A stretch of DNA of 64,000 nt. Source: Flavobacterium granuli. GTDB taxonomy: Bacteria; Bacteroidota; Bacteroidia; Flavobacteriales; Flavobacteriaceae. Positions within the stretch are counted from its first letter, which is position 1. Every line of letters begins with the position of its first letter. Positions 8,716 to 17,684 of the stretch are shown here, piece by piece. The DNA is taken from NCBI RefSeq assembly GCF_900129705.1, contig NZ_FQWO01000002.1, positions 372,001 through 436,000 on the forward strand. The letters run 5' to 3'. Under the pieces are notes generated by a model that did no database searches, was not told the DNA's origin, and saw only the letters and a list, made by a program, of their open reading frames with translations. A program made the translations under genes and the position numbers.

Positions 8716-9219
8716 TTACTTTTTCTTTGCCTCATCATACCATTTTTCGATCGAAGGAAAGATGAATCCCGCTGTTTTTTGAATCGGATTATAGAAAATG
8801 GAATTGTCTAGCGTTTCTTTTTTGGCTAAGAAGTTTTTGTAATTTATTTTTTCGAAAACGGTCAAAACTACACTGATAATCAGTACCGTTTTTAACAGGC
8901 GAAAGAAACCGCCACCTGCTTTATTGATCCAACCCAGATAGGCAAAATCGGCAAGATTGGTAAAGAATTTCCCCAACATATAAATACCAACAACCACTAC
9001 AATAAAAGTAAGAATAAAAGCAGTTACCTGAACCGTATGAGGATTCCAGGAAACAAAACCCGAAAGCATTCCTTTGATAATCGATGAGAATTTGACCGCA
9101 AAATAAATTCCAGCCAATAGCGAGATTAGAGAAGCAATCTCAACAAAAAGGCCGTTGCGGATTCCTTTGTATAAAGCATAAGCAAGTAATCCTCCTAAAA
9201 TAATATCCAAAAAACCCAT
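8716..9219 (-). CDS. CvpA family membrane protein
   Basis: The 167-residue protein has four hydrophobic spans and the CvpA hallmark start MGFLDIILGGLLAYALYKG followed by RNGLFVEIASLISLLAGIY. The family is named for colicin V production in E. coli; in other bacteria it is linked to envelope functions, but the activity is not defined. It is convergent with batE (25 nt gap) and divergent from the gene at 9369. Confidence 0.88.
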   Translation of the reverse strand: MGFLDIILGGLLAYALYKGIRNGLFVEIASLISLLAGIYFAVKFSSIIKGMLSGFVSWNPHTVQVTAFILTFIVVVVGIYMLGKFFTNLADFAYLGWINKAGGGFFRLLKTVLIISVVLTVFEKINYKNFLAKKETLDNSIFYNPIQKTAGFIFPSIEKWYDEAKKK

Positions 9220-9291
9220 TTTTTCGTTGTTTTAAATAAAACGGCAAATATAAAAGAATTATCAAACATCAGATGCCAATTTTCAAGTTAG

Positions 9292-9299
9292 TATCTTTG
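9292..9299 (+). promoter_or_regulatory. Bacteroidota -7 element TATCTTTG
   Basis: An exact TANNTTTG match lies 70 nt before the start of the conserved hypothetical gene at 9369. No convincing -33 TTG was seen at the usual distance. Confidence 0.5.
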
Positions 9300-9368
9300 C
9301 TAAAATAATTCGATTCTTTTTTTGAAAAGCTACAATCAAAAATCGTTAATCTATAATTAAAAATCAAA

Positions 9369-9725
9369 ATGTCAAGAGATACACAACTTAAAGAACGCTG
9401 GGAACAGCTTGTTACGATACTTTCCAATCAATTTTCACAAGGCGAAGATTTAGATTTGGACGCCATTATCTACTTAATAGGAGTTCAGGAATTGGGTAAA
9501 ATTCACCGTGAATTTAAAAAAGACGAGAAATTAAACCTGATGCATATCGCCATTTGCCGATTATTAGAGCCTTATGGATTCTATGAATTTGAATTTTTTG
9601 ACGAGGAAGGTTGGCCTCATTATAGGGTAAAAGAGGAATTACCACCTTTAAAAGCTGGGGAACAGTCGGTTTTAATGAAAGAAGCCATTGTTAGTTATTT
9701 CCTAGAAAAAGAACTTATAGATTAA
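9369..9725 (+). CDS. Conserved hypothetical protein, 118 aa
   Basis: This small acidic soluble protein has no signal peptide or membrane span. It contains IIYLIGVQELGKIHREFKKD and ends in SYFLEKELID. I recognise no functional domain, although its position before pheS and its compact helical look match a protein conserved in Flavobacteriia. Start ATG 9369 follows a TATCTTTG promoter element. No function is assigned. Confidence 0.75.
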   Translation: MSRDTQLKERWEQLVTILSNQFSQGEDLDLDAIIYLIGVQELGKIHREFKKDEKLNLMHIAICRLLEPYGFYEFEFFDEEGWPHYRVKEELPPLKAGEQSVLMKEAIVSYFLEKELID

Positions 9726-9765
9726 TTTAAGATTTATGAGGGCAGAATTTTGATTAAAGAACGGA

Positions 9766-9786
9766 AACTTTAAACTTTAAACTTTA
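9766..9786. repeat. Three tandem copies of AACTTTA
   Basis: Three exact 7-bp units in tandem, followed by AACC, lie just upstream of the pheS promoter element. This may be a simple-sequence expansion or part of a degenerate intergenic repeat. Confidence 0.6.
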
Positions 9787-9804
9787 AACCTGAAACAAAT
9801 TTCC

Positions 9805-9812
9805 TAAATTTG
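9805..9812 (+). promoter_or_regulatory. pheS promoter -7 element TAAATTTG
   Basis: An exact TANNTTTG match ends 16 nt before ATG 9829. This implies a very short leader. The expected -33 region is occupied by the AACTTTA tandem repeat and lacks a TTG. Confidence 0.55.
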
Positions 9813-9828
9813 CACTCTCAATTATTGG

Positions 9829-10854
9829 ATGAAAATGATAGACAAGATAAAAGAATATATTGGTGAAGCACAAGCTTTCTCTACTCAAAACCCAGCCGAA
9901 TTAGAAGCATTTAGAATCAAATTCCTGGGAAATAAAGGGATTTTGAAAGATTTTTTTGCCGAATTCAAGAACGTTCCTAATGAACAAAAAAAGGAATTTG
10001 GGCAAGTAATTAATCTGCTAAAAACTTCTGCCGAGGAAAAAGTTAAAGCCATACAGGAAGCTTTAGAAAGTAAAGAAGAATCAAAGGGTTTTTACGGTGA
10101 TTTGACGCGTTCGTCAGAACCTATTTCTATTGGTTCCCGTCACCCTATTTCATTGGTAAAAAACCAAATTATCGATATCTTTTCAAACATTGGTTTTAAT
10201 GTTTCTGAAGGTCCGGAAATCGAAGACGACTGGCATAACTTTACTGCATTGAATTTACCAGAATACCATCCGGCAAGAGATATGCAGGATACTTTTTTCA
10301 TTCAAACAAACCCAGATATTTTGTTGCGCACGCATACATCGTCTGTTCAGGTGCGTTATATGGAAAATAATAAACCGCCTATTCGTACTATTTCTCCGGG
10401 AAGAGTTTTTAGAAACGAAGCCGTATCGTCCCGTTCTCACTGTATTTTTCATCAGGTAGAAGGATTGTATATTGATAAAGATGTTTCTTTTGCTGATTTG
10501 AAACAAACCTTGTTGTATTTTACCAAAGAGATGTTTGGCAAGTCAAAAATTCGTTTGCGCCCTTCTTATTTTCCTTTTACTGAACCAAGTGCCGAGGTGG
10601 ATATTTATTGGGGTTTAAAAACAGAAACCGATTATAGAATCACCAAAGGAACAGGTTGGTTAGAAATTATGGGTTGCGGTATGGTTGATCCTAATGTGTT
10701 AAAAAACTGTGGTATTAATCCGGACGAATACAACGGTTTTGCTTTTGGAATGGGAATTGAGCGTATCGCCATGCTGTTATACCAAATTGGTGATATCCGA
10801 ATGTTCTATGAAAATGATGTACGTTTCTTAGAGCAATTTAAGGCAAGCATTTAA
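9829..10854 (+). CDS. pheS: Phenylalanyl-tRNA synthetase alpha subunit
   Basis: The 341-residue product is the catalytic alpha chain of the class II enzyme that charges tRNA-Phe. An N-terminal coiled-coil region (about 1-90) precedes the catalytic core: GSRHPIS (motif 1 region), RTISPGRVFRNEAVSSRSH (motif 2), FPFTEPSAEVDIY and FAFGMGIERIAMLLY (motif 3). The length is normal. Start may be ATG 9829 or ATG 9835, six bases on; both fit. pheT is not adjacent, so the two subunits are encoded apart here. Confidence 0.97.
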   Translation: MKMIDKIKEYIGEAQAFSTQNPAELEAFRIKFLGNKGILKDFFAEFKNVPNEQKKEFGQVINLLKTSAEEKVKAIQEALESKEESKGFYGDLTRSSEPISIGSRHPISLVKNQIIDIFSNIGFNVSEGPEIEDDWHNFTALNLPEYHPARDMQDTFFIQTNPDILLRTHTSSVQVRYMENNKPPIRTISPGRVFRNEAVSSRSHCIFHQVEGLYIDKDVSFADLKQTLLYFTKEMFGKSKIRLRPSYFPFTEPSAEVDIYWGLKTETDYRITKGTGWLEIMGCGMVDPNVLKNCGINPDEYNGFAFGMGIERIAMLLYQIGDIRMFYENDVRFLEQFKASI

Positions 10855-10888
10855 AAATTCAATAAGCAAAATATTTAGTACAAAAATA

Positions 10889-11296
10889 ATGAAATCCGAT
10901 ATTATCATCCCCGAAGTAGAAAATGTATTTGTAGCTACCGTTCAAGAATGGAGCGACGATTTCATGGAAAAAGTCTGGTACGCCTATTTAGTGAATGATA
11001 GCGATTTTCTTATCGAAGGTGTGATGGTCGTTTCTAAAGCTTTTGGAACCATGGATGGGGAAATGAAAAAAACCTCTCTTTTGCGTCACGCCTTTGTTGA
11101 AGTTCCTGCAGTTTCAGTGGTAAAAATTGAAATGATCGAAAAAAGTGTTTTGGCACTCAATAACGAGTTTTCAGTATCTTATTTCATAGGAAATAAAATG
11201 TACGATAAGAAATTTATTTTTAAAGCAAATAGCATTAACGAAGCGGAGACAGAAGAAGTGCCCATTTTATTCGTTGAAGGCATTATTGTAAGATAG
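10889..11296 (+). CDS. Conserved hypothetical protein, 135 aa
   Basis: A soluble protein of about 135 residues, beta-rich by appearance, with no signal peptide or recognisable domain. It follows pheS by 34 nt and is closed off by a strong terminator, so it is probably co-transcribed with pheS. Its N-terminal part (VFVATVQEWSDDFMEKVWYA) suggests a compact fold. I recognise no function. Confidence 0.7.
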   Translation: MKSDIIIPEVENVFVATVQEWSDDFMEKVWYAYLVNDSDFLIEGVMVVSKAFGTMDGEMKKTSLLRHAFVEVPAVSVVKIEMIEKSVLALNNEFSVSYFIGNKMYDKKFIFKANSINEAETEEVPILFVEGIIVR

Positions 11297-11320
11297 AATA
11301 TAGACTTTTAATATAAATTT

Positions 11321-11366
11321 AAAAACCGCTAATCTCCAGATTTCATCTGAGAATTAGCGGTTTTTT
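11321..11366. terminator. Bidirectional intrinsic terminator
   Basis: AAAAACCGCTAAT on the left pairs with ATTAGCGGTTTTT on the right around a ~16-nt loop region with additional TCTC/GAGA pairing. A-tract and T-tract flank it, so it can serve both the pheS unit (plus) and gpsA (minus), which converge here. Confidence 0.85.
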
Positions 11367-11386
11367 ATGTAGGTTGATAGCTGAAT

Positions 11387-12382
11387 TTAATCCAGTTTCT
11401 CTGTCAGTTCTTTAAAAATAGTTTTAGCTTCTTTTCCTTTATATAGAATTTCATAAACGGCATCTATAATTGGCGTTTTGGCACCATAACCTTGATTGAG
11501 TTTATAAGCACTGTTTGTCGCATAATAGCCTTCAGAGACCATGCTCATTTCCATCATGGCGCTTTTTACGGTATAGCCTTTACCAATCATATTTCCGAAG
11601 GTTCTGTTTCTTGAAAACAGAGAATAACCCGTTACCAATAAATCACCCAAATAAGCTGAATCATTGATGTTTCGCTTCATTTTGTGTACTTTTTTGATGA
11701 ATTTTTTCATTTCTCGAATGGCATTACTCATCAACACAGCCTGAAAATTATCACCATAACCCAAACCGTGAGCAATTCCGGCAGCAATGGCGTAGATGTT
11801 TTTTAGCATGGCCGCATATTCGGTGCCTATAATGTCATCCGTTATTTTTGTTTTAATATAATTCCCGGACAAGTTTTTTGCCACTGTTGAGGCTTTTTGA
11901 GCATCGCCACAAGCAATTGTTAGATATGATAAACGCTCTAGAGCTACTTCTTCTGCATGGCATGGGCCAGTGATTACACCTATATTATAGTAAGGAATGT
12001 CATATTGAAAGTGGAAATGTTCACCAACAATCAGGCTGGTTTCTGGAACAATACCTTTGATTGCCGAAAAGATAATTTTGTCTTTCAACGAAACAGTCAA
12101 TTTCTCCAATTCTCCATTTAAAAAAGCGGATGGTATTGCAAAAATAATGTAATCAGCATAAGCAACTGCTTCATTAATATCACTGGTGAGTTTTAACTTT
12201 TGAATATCAAATTCAACTGAACTCAGATAATTAGGATTGTGTTTGTGAAGTTTTATATGCTCAATTGCGGATTCATTACGCATATACCAAGAAACTTCGG
12301 AAAGATTTACGCATAACATTTTTGTGATTGCCGTTGCCCAACTTCCACCACCAATTACTGCAAATTTTAAATTTTCGGTCAT
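11387..12382 (-). CDS. gpsA: Glycerol-3-phosphate dehydrogenase [NAD(P)+]
   Basis: The enzyme reduces dihydroxyacetone phosphate to sn-glycerol 3-phosphate for phospholipid synthesis. Visible features are the nucleotide-binding GGGSWATAITKML at the N-terminus, VITGPCHAEEVA, and the catalytic-lysine region AAMLKNIYAIAAGIAHGLGYGDN. The frame extends to 12403, but ATG 12382 (MTENLKFAVIGGG) gives the normal N-terminus just before the Rossmann motif. At about 331 residues the length is typical. Confidence 0.95.
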   Translation of the reverse strand: MTENLKFAVIGGGSWATAITKMLCVNLSEVSWYMRNESAIEHIKLHKHNPNYLSSVEFDIQKLKLTSDINEAVAYADYIIFAIPSAFLNGELEKLTVSLKDKIIFSAIKGIVPETSLIVGEHFHFQYDIPYYNIGVITGPCHAEEVALERLSYLTIACGDAQKASTVAKNLSGNYIKTKITDDIIGTEYAAMLKNIYAIAAGIAHGLGYGDNFQAVLMSNAIREMKKFIKKVHKMKRNINDSAYLGDLLVTGYSLFSRNRTFGNMIGKGYTVKSAMMEMSMVSEGYYATNSAYKLNQGYGAKTPIIDAVYEILYKGKEAKTIFKELTEKLD

Positions 12383-12608
12383 TTTAGTATTAAATTTAAT
12401 CAAAAGTACTTAAAAATGTACTAATGAGGCAAGAAAATAATGAAGGACTCTCAACATTTAGGTTGGTGAAAGTTTTAAAATTCAATTAAAAAAACATTTT
12501 TTTTATTTCTATACAATATTGTAGCTTTTGTTTCGTTGTAAGTTATTGTAAGTTAGTTATTTAATTAAATATGAGAATTGAATTAGTTAGTTTTGTTTTG
12601 GTGTTATG

Positions 12609-12646
12609 AAAAAGGCGTTCTAGAATAAATTCAGGAACGCCTTTTT
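12609..12646 (-). terminator. Terminator after the alcohol dehydrogenase gene
   Basis: AAAAAGGCGTTC and GAACGCCTTTTT form a 10-12 bp stem with a T-tract on both strands. It lies 28 nt beyond the alcohol dehydrogenase stop on the minus strand. Confidence 0.8.
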
Positions 12647-12674
12647 ATTTAAAATAAATTCTTCTTTTTTTGAA

Positions 12675-13832
12675 TTAGTAACTCATTTCCACAATCGATT
12701 TTACTTTGTCTATAGTGATGTTTTGTCGCTCTCCAAGACCTTTCCAGCCTCTTTCTTCAAAACGGTTTACAATGAAGTCGGCCGTTTTGCTATAGTCTTC
12801 GGTATATTCAGATAATTTAGTTTGCATTCCCATTTTATGGAAAAATTCAACGGTTTTGTTGATGGCCTCATTTGCGATTTCGTCTTCTGTTCCTTCCAGA
12901 TTAAAAATACGTTTTCCGTATTGAGCTAATTTTGCTTTTTTTGTTTCAAACATTACTTTGTACAAACTAGGAGCAATAATTGCCAATGTACGTGCATGAT
13001 CGATTCCGTACAAAGCGGTTAATTCATGACCAATCATGTGTGTTGCCCAGTCGCTAGGAACTCCTTTTTGGATCAATCCGTTGAGAGCCATTGTACACGA
13101 CCACATAAAGTTAGAGGCTAGTGCATAGTCTTTTGGATTTTCGACTACTTTGGGTCCTACCTCAATTAAGGTTTGTAAAATACCTTCGGCAATTCTATCT
13201 TGTAAATATCCTTCGTGTGGATGAGTTAAATATTGTTCCATTACATGGGTGTAAGCATCAACAACGCCATTTTGTAATTGTCTTTTTGGTAGAGATTCGA
13301 TTACTGTTGGGTCACAAATAGAGAATTTTGGAAATAGGGCCGAACCACCAAAAGCTAATTTTTCTTGAGTGGCTTCAATCGTTACAACGGCTCCAGAATT
13401 CATCTCGCTGCCTGTAGCAGGTAACGTTAAGACCGTCCCAAAAGGCACTGCATTTTCTTTTATTAGAAGACGTTTTTGAAGAATATCGATAGGGTTTTCT
13501 TCAAAATTTACTGCGGCTGAGATAAATTTCACACCGTCAATCACAGAACCTCCACCAACAGCTAAAATAAAATCAATTTTTTGTTCTTTGATAATAGCTA
13601 CTGCTTTCATCAAAGTCTCAAAATGGGGGTTGGGTTCTATACCGCTGAATTCCACTATTTCAAAACCTTTTAGATTGTTGATTACCTGCTCATAAATTCC
13701 ATTTTTAAAAATGCTTCCTCCTCCATATGCTAAAAGGATTTTTGCACCTTGTGGGACTAGTGTTGGTAATTTTTCAATCTGCCCTTTTCCAAAAACTAAA
13801 TTTGTAGGGTTGTATAATTCGAAGTTTAACAT
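12675..13832 (-). CDS. Iron-type alcohol dehydrogenase (YqhD/BDH-like)
   Basis: The 385-residue protein belongs to the group III metal-dependent alcohol dehydrogenases. It begins MLNFELYNPTNLVFGKGQ, and carries GGGSVIDGVKF (nucleotide binding), LPATGSEMNSGAV, and metal-ligand regions DAYTHVMEQY and HMIGHELTALYGIDHA. Similarity to YqhD and butanol dehydrogenases points to NADPH-dependent reduction of aldehydes, though the natural substrate cannot be read from sequence. It starts 2 nt after the DJ-1/PfpI stop, so the two form one operon. Confidence 0.92.
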   Translation of the reverse strand: MLNFELYNPTNLVFGKGQIEKLPTLVPQGAKILLAYGGGSIFKNGIYEQVINNLKGFEIVEFSGIEPNPHFETLMKAVAIIKEQKIDFILAVGGGSVIDGVKFISAAVNFEENPIDILQKRLLIKENAVPFGTVLTLPATGSEMNSGAVVTIEATQEKLAFGGSALFPKFSICDPTVIESLPKRQLQNGVVDAYTHVMEQYLTHPHEGYLQDRIAEGILQTLIEVGPKVVENPKDYALASNFMWSCTMALNGLIQKGVPSDWATHMIGHELTALYGIDHARTLAIIAPSLYKVMFETKKAKLAQYGKRIFNLEGTEDEIANEAINKTVEFFHKMGMQTKLSEYTEDYSKTADFIVNRFEERGWKGLGERQNITIDKVKSIVEMSY

Positions 13833-13834
13833 GT

Positions 13835-14605
13835 TTATTTTTTTACGTTTAATTGATTCAATAATTTTTGGGCAACTAGTTTAGATGAAGCCGGGTTTTG
13901 ACCTGTAATCAATAAGCCATCTTCAACGGCATAAGGTTGCCAGTCAGCAGCTTTAGAATAGTTTGCGCCATTTGATTGCAAAGCATCTTCCAGTAAAAAC
14001 GGAACTACTTTGGTTAAACCTACGGCTTCTTCTTCTGTATTAGAGAATCCGGTTACTTTTTTGCCTTTCACTAAAAAAGTGCCATTTACTTTCACATTTT
14101 TCAAAGCTCCGGGAGCATGACAAACAAAACCAACTGGTTTATTGTGTGTGTAAAAAGATTCAATTAAAGCGATTGAGGTCTTGTCTTCGGCTAAATCCCA
14201 AAGCGGACCGTGACCTCCCGGATAAAAAACCGCATCATAATCAGCTTGATTTACATCTGATAATTTTTTTGTGTTTTTTAGTTTTGAAAGAAGTACGGTG
14301 TCGTTATCGAATCTTTTGGTGTCTTCTGTTGCTGCTGATGGATCTTCGCTTTTTGGATCAATTGGCGGTTGCCCTCCTAGTGGCGTTGCAATATCAATTT
14401 GCACTCCTTTATCTGCTAGTGCGTAATAAGGCGCAGCTAATTCTTCGGTCCAAAATCCTGTTTTTTCTCCTGTGTTACCCAGTTTATCGTGACTTGTAAC
14501 AACGAATAATACTTTTTTCATAGCTTTTTTATTTAGTTTTTGAGCAGTAGCTGTTAGGCAACTTGCAGTTAGTATTGTAATAGTAAGTAATGCAATTTTC
14601 TTCAT
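13835..14605 (-). CDS. Exported DJ-1/PfpI (Hsp31-like) protein
   Basis: The 256-residue protein has an N-terminal signal peptide (cut plausibly after TATA, before residue 22) and then a DJ-1/PfpI domain: KVLFVVTSHDKLGNTGEKTGFWTEE is the Hsp31-type start, followed by AVFYPGGHGPLWDL and the nucleophile elbow VCHAPGAL with the catalytic Cys. Hsp31-type proteins include glyoxalase III and chaperone activities. Export is unusual for this family. An ASC sequence near residue 16 could also be a weak lipobox. First gene of the operon with the dehydrogenase, divergent from lysR. Confidence 0.88.
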   Translation of the reverse strand: MKKIALLTITILTASCLTATAQKLNKKAMKKVLFVVTSHDKLGNTGEKTGFWTEELAAPYYALADKGVQIDIATPLGGQPPIDPKSEDPSAATEDTKRFDNDTVLLSKLKNTKKLSDVNQADYDAVFYPGGHGPLWDLAEDKTSIALIESFYTHNKPVGFVCHAPGALKNVKVNGTFLVKGKKVTGFSNTEEEAVGLTKVVPFLLEDALQSNGANYSKAADWQPYAVEDGLLITGQNPASSKLVAQKLLNQLNVKK

Positions 14606-14690
14606 GATTAATTTTTTTTTACAAATTTAGGGTGAATATGCCATCAGTAAAAATAATTTAAATTATGTTTGTGATAAATATATTTATATC

Positions 14691-15587
14691 ATGGTCAACC
14701 TGGAATGGTACCGAACTTTTAAATCGGTTTATAAAAACGGGAATTTTTCTTTGGCCGCCAAGGAATTGTTTATCAGTCAACCGGCTGTAAGTCAGCAAAT
14801 ATCAATGTTGGAAGCACATGTAGGTTATAAACTTTTTAATCGAAAGTCGAAAGGTGTGGAGCCGACAGAATATGCTAAGTTACTCAATAATTTAATCATT
14901 GAGGCTTTAGATCGCCTGGAAAATGTTGAGAATGGTTTTAGAGCCAAAGCATTCAATGCTAATCGATTAATTTCTATTGGAATTTCAAAACATTTGATGA
15001 GCAGTATAGGAAGTACACTCGTTTCTAAATTTGAATTTATTGATTTTAGCTTTGATAATGACGATGCTCTTTTTGAATTAGTAGATTCTAAAAAACTGGA
15101 TTTTGCCATTGTTAGCAAGAGATATGATACTTTTGATACAATTCAGAAGAAGCTGGGAGCAATCAAGCAAATTATTGTGGGCTCCACAAACATTGATGCG
15201 TCAGAATTGAAATCAAAAATTAAGAGTAAAGATTTTAACGCTATTGAACATTGGTTAAACGAACAAAAATGGTACAGTCCAGATGCCGGGATTCCGCATA
15301 TCAAATTATTTTGGTTGCATGTTTTTAATAAAAAAAGACCTTCGATGATTCCGAATTATATTATTCCGTCTGAATATGAAATGTTGGGAATCCTTGCTAA
15401 AAATTCCGGTATTGCGGTAGTTTGGGATAGTAATGCAAAGCATTTTATTGAAGAGAAAAAGCTGCAATTGTTATGGAATAGCAAGCAAATGCCTCAAACG
15501 GAAATCTTTCTTTTATCGGGCAAAAGCGATAATTTTAATGCGGCTTTTCAGGAAATTGAAGCGGAATTACAGAAAGTATTGGCTTAA
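14691..15587 (+). CDS. LysR-family transcriptional regulator
   Basis: The 298-residue protein has the LysR winged-helix domain at the N-terminus (GNFSLAAKELFISQPAVSQQISMLEAH, then LFNRKSKGVEPTEYAKLL), followed by the substrate-binding domain. It is divergent from the DJ-1/PfpI gene with an 85-nt shared gap, the usual layout for LysR control of the neighbouring operon. The ligand is unknown. Its stop abuts the nadD stop with no gap. Confidence 0.93.
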   Translation: MVNLEWYRTFKSVYKNGNFSLAAKELFISQPAVSQQISMLEAHVGYKLFNRKSKGVEPTEYAKLLNNLIIEALDRLENVENGFRAKAFNANRLISIGISKHLMSSIGSTLVSKFEFIDFSFDNDDALFELVDSKKLDFAIVSKRYDTFDTIQKKLGAIKQIIVGSTNIDASELKSKIKSKDFNAIEHWLNEQKWYSPDAGIPHIKLFWLHVFNKKRPSMIPNYIIPSEYEMLGILAKNSGIAVVWDSNAKHFIEEKKLQLLWNSKQMPQTEIFLLSGKSDNFNAAFQEIEAELQKVLA

Positions 15588-16169
15588 TTACTTTTTGTAA
15601 AAATTATTGTGATCAATGTATTCCCAGACTTTTTGGGATAATAGCGGTTGTATGTTTTTGCCTTCTTTGATGCTCTTTCGAATAAAAGTAGAAGAGATTT
15701 CGACAATAGGAGCATCAATTAAATGAATTTTTGGATGGTTTTTTAAATCCAGATTTTCTGCTTCGGAAGAAATGCGAGGATAAACATAGATTTCATGATT
15801 TTGCAGAATCATTTCGTGATTTTTCCATTTGTGCAAAGACTTTAAATTGTCCTCTCCCATGATTAATGAAAAAATATGATTGGGGTATTTTTCTTCCAGA
15901 TGAACTAAAGTGTTTACCGTATAATTAGGTTGCGATAGTTTGAATTCGATATCCGAAGGTTTCAATTTCGGAAAATCTTCTGTCGCCAGATGTACCATTT
16001 CCAGGCGATGGTAATCGTCGAGCAGGGTCTCTTTCTTTTTTAGCGGATTATGAGGTGTTACCACTAGCCATACCTGATCTAAATCGGCATTTTCAGCCAT
16101 GTGATTGGCAATGATTAAATGTCCAACATGGATGGGGTTAAAAGTTCCAAAATAGAGACCTATTTTCAT
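15588..16169 (-). CDS. nadD: Nicotinate-nucleotide adenylyltransferase
   Basis: NadD makes deamido-NAD from nicotinate mononucleotide and ATP. The 193-residue protein opens with LYFGTFNPIHVGHLIIANHM, which carries the GTFNPxHxGH nucleotidyltransferase motif, and has PHNPLKKKETLLDDYHRLEM and the C-terminal SSTFIRKSIKEG motif. Last gene of the minus-strand operon with gmk and yicC. Confidence 0.96.
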   Translation of the reverse strand: MKIGLYFGTFNPIHVGHLIIANHMAENADLDQVWLVVTPHNPLKKKETLLDDYHRLEMVHLATEDFPKLKPSDIEFKLSQPNYTVNTLVHLEEKYPNHIFSLIMGEDNLKSLHKWKNHEMILQNHEIYVYPRISSEAENLDLKNHPKIHLIDAPIVEISSTFIRKSIKEGKNIQPLLSQKVWEYIDHNNFYKK

Positions 16170-16211
16170 TTTTTAGGCATTAGATTTTAGGCAGGTTTTT
16201 TAACTTTTGCC

Positions 16212-16784
16212 TTATTTCACAAAATCCTTTACTAATTGATACGCTTCTTCCAGAGCAATATTTAGATCATAATTTTTTATGATGGTATCAAATTGTGGTG
16301 CTGTAGCCAGTTCAACTGATGCTTTGGCAATGCGCATATTGATTTTGTCATCACTTTCGGTGGAGCGTTCTTTGAGTCTTCTTTTTAGTTCATCAACACT
16401 AGGAGGTTTTACAAAAACGGCTAATGTCTGCTCAGGAAATTTATGTTTGATTCGTAATCCTCCGGCTACATCAATATCAAAAATCACGTTTTTTCCTTTG
16501 GCCCAGATGCGTTCTACTTCGCTTTTCAGCGTTCCGTAAAAGTTATCGCGGTACACTTCTTCCCACTCCAAAAAATCATCGTTCTTGATGTGTTTTTTGA
16601 ATTCCTCAGTCGAAATGAAATAATAATCTTTCCCATTTACTTCTTCTCCTCTTGGATCACGGGATGCTGCTGAAATGGAAAATTCTAAATTTAGATCTTC
16701 CTTGCTTAATAAATGTCTTACTATGGTAGTTTTTCCAGATCCCGAAGGTGCTGAGAATACGATTAATTTTCCGCCTTTATTCAT
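16212..16784 (-). CDS. gmk: Guanylate kinase
   Basis: The enzyme phosphorylates GMP to GDP. The 190-residue protein has the P-loop FSAPSGSGKTTIVRHLL, then SRDPRGEEVNGKDYYF and VIFDIDVAGGLRIK, the GMP-binding segments. The length is normal. It lies 38 nt downstream of yicC and 42 nt upstream of nadD. Confidence 0.97.
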   Translation of the reverse strand: MNKGGKLIVFSAPSGSGKTTIVRHLLSKEDLNLEFSISAASRDPRGEEVNGKDYYFISTEEFKKHIKNDDFLEWEEVYRDNFYGTLKSEVERIWAKGKNVIFDIDVAGGLRIKHKFPEQTLAVFVKPPSVDELKRRLKERSTESDDKINMRIAKASVELATAPQFDTIIKNYDLNIALEEAYQLVKDFVK

Positions 16785-16822
16785 TTGTTATTCTTTTTTA
16801 GGAGCGACACATCGCTTCTCTG

Positions 16823-17683
16823 CTACAATACGTTTAAAACCTGTTCTTTAATTTTTTCCAATTCGTCTTTCATCATCACGACTAATTTTTGCATTTGCGC
16901 ATGATTGGATTTCGATCCCATGGTATTGATTTCGCGTCCCATTTCTTGGGTGATAAAACCAAGTTTTCTACCATTAGCTTCTGTTCCGTTGATGGTTTCC
17001 AGGAAATAATCCAAGTGATTTGTCAAACGTACTTTTTCTTCTGTAATGTCAAGTTTTTCCAGATAATAGATCAATTCCTGTTCGAAACGATTTTCATCCA
17101 CATTTACTTTCAATTCTTCAATTGCAGTTTGTAAACGGTCTTTTATGGCTTGAACGCGTTCGGGATCAAGTGCCAATGCTTCGGTCATATAGTGACGAAT
17201 ATTTCCTATACGCAACTGAAATTCTTTTTCAAGTGACATCCCTTCATCTCTTCTGAAATTAAGAATGTTATTCAAACTCTCTTCAATCACTTTTTTAATT
17301 TCGGCCCAATCATTTTCGTCAATTTCGTCACGCTCAATTTTCATCGTATCGGGCATGCGAACAGCCATTTTCATCAATTCGGTTTCATCGGCATCAGCAT
17401 AAACTTCTCTCAATTGGTTGATGTAAGCTTTTACTATTGGCACATTGACCTTGGTGGTGGTTTGTTCAGCGGTACTTTCGATAAAAATAGAAAAGTCAAT
17501 TTTTCCTCTTTCGAGCGTTGATGCAATTTGGGTTCTTAGGCCTAATTCCATTTCACGGTAAAGCGAAGGCATTCTTACATTAAGATCTAAACCTTTACTG
17601 TTTAAGGATTTTATTTCGACCGTTATTTTTTTGGTTGGTAATTGTAAAGTGGCTTTACCAAAACCCGTCATTGATTGTATCAT
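16823..17683 (-). CDS. YicC family endoribonuclease-like protein
   Basis: The 286-residue protein starts MIQSMTGFGKATLQLPTKK and ends with the conserved ELEKIKEQVLNVL; EVKSLN-like EIKSLNSKGLDLNVRMP and GRKLGFITQEMGREINTMGSKSN are family signatures. YicC in E. coli has been reported to be an endoribonuclease. The gene sits next to gmk, as in many bacteria. It starts 1 nt after the EamA stop. Confidence 0.94.
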   Translation of the reverse strand: MIQSMTGFGKATLQLPTKKITVEIKSLNSKGLDLNVRMPSLYREMELGLRTQIASTLERGKIDFSIFIESTAEQTTTKVNVPIVKAYINQLREVYADADETELMKMAVRMPDTMKIERDEIDENDWAEIKKVIEESLNNILNFRRDEGMSLEKEFQLRIGNIRHYMTEALALDPERVQAIKDRLQTAIEELKVNVDENRFEQELIYYLEKLDITEEKVRLTNHLDYFLETINGTEANGRKLGFITQEMGREINTMGSKSNHAQMQKLVVMMKDELEKIKEQVLNVL

Positions 17684-17684
17684 A

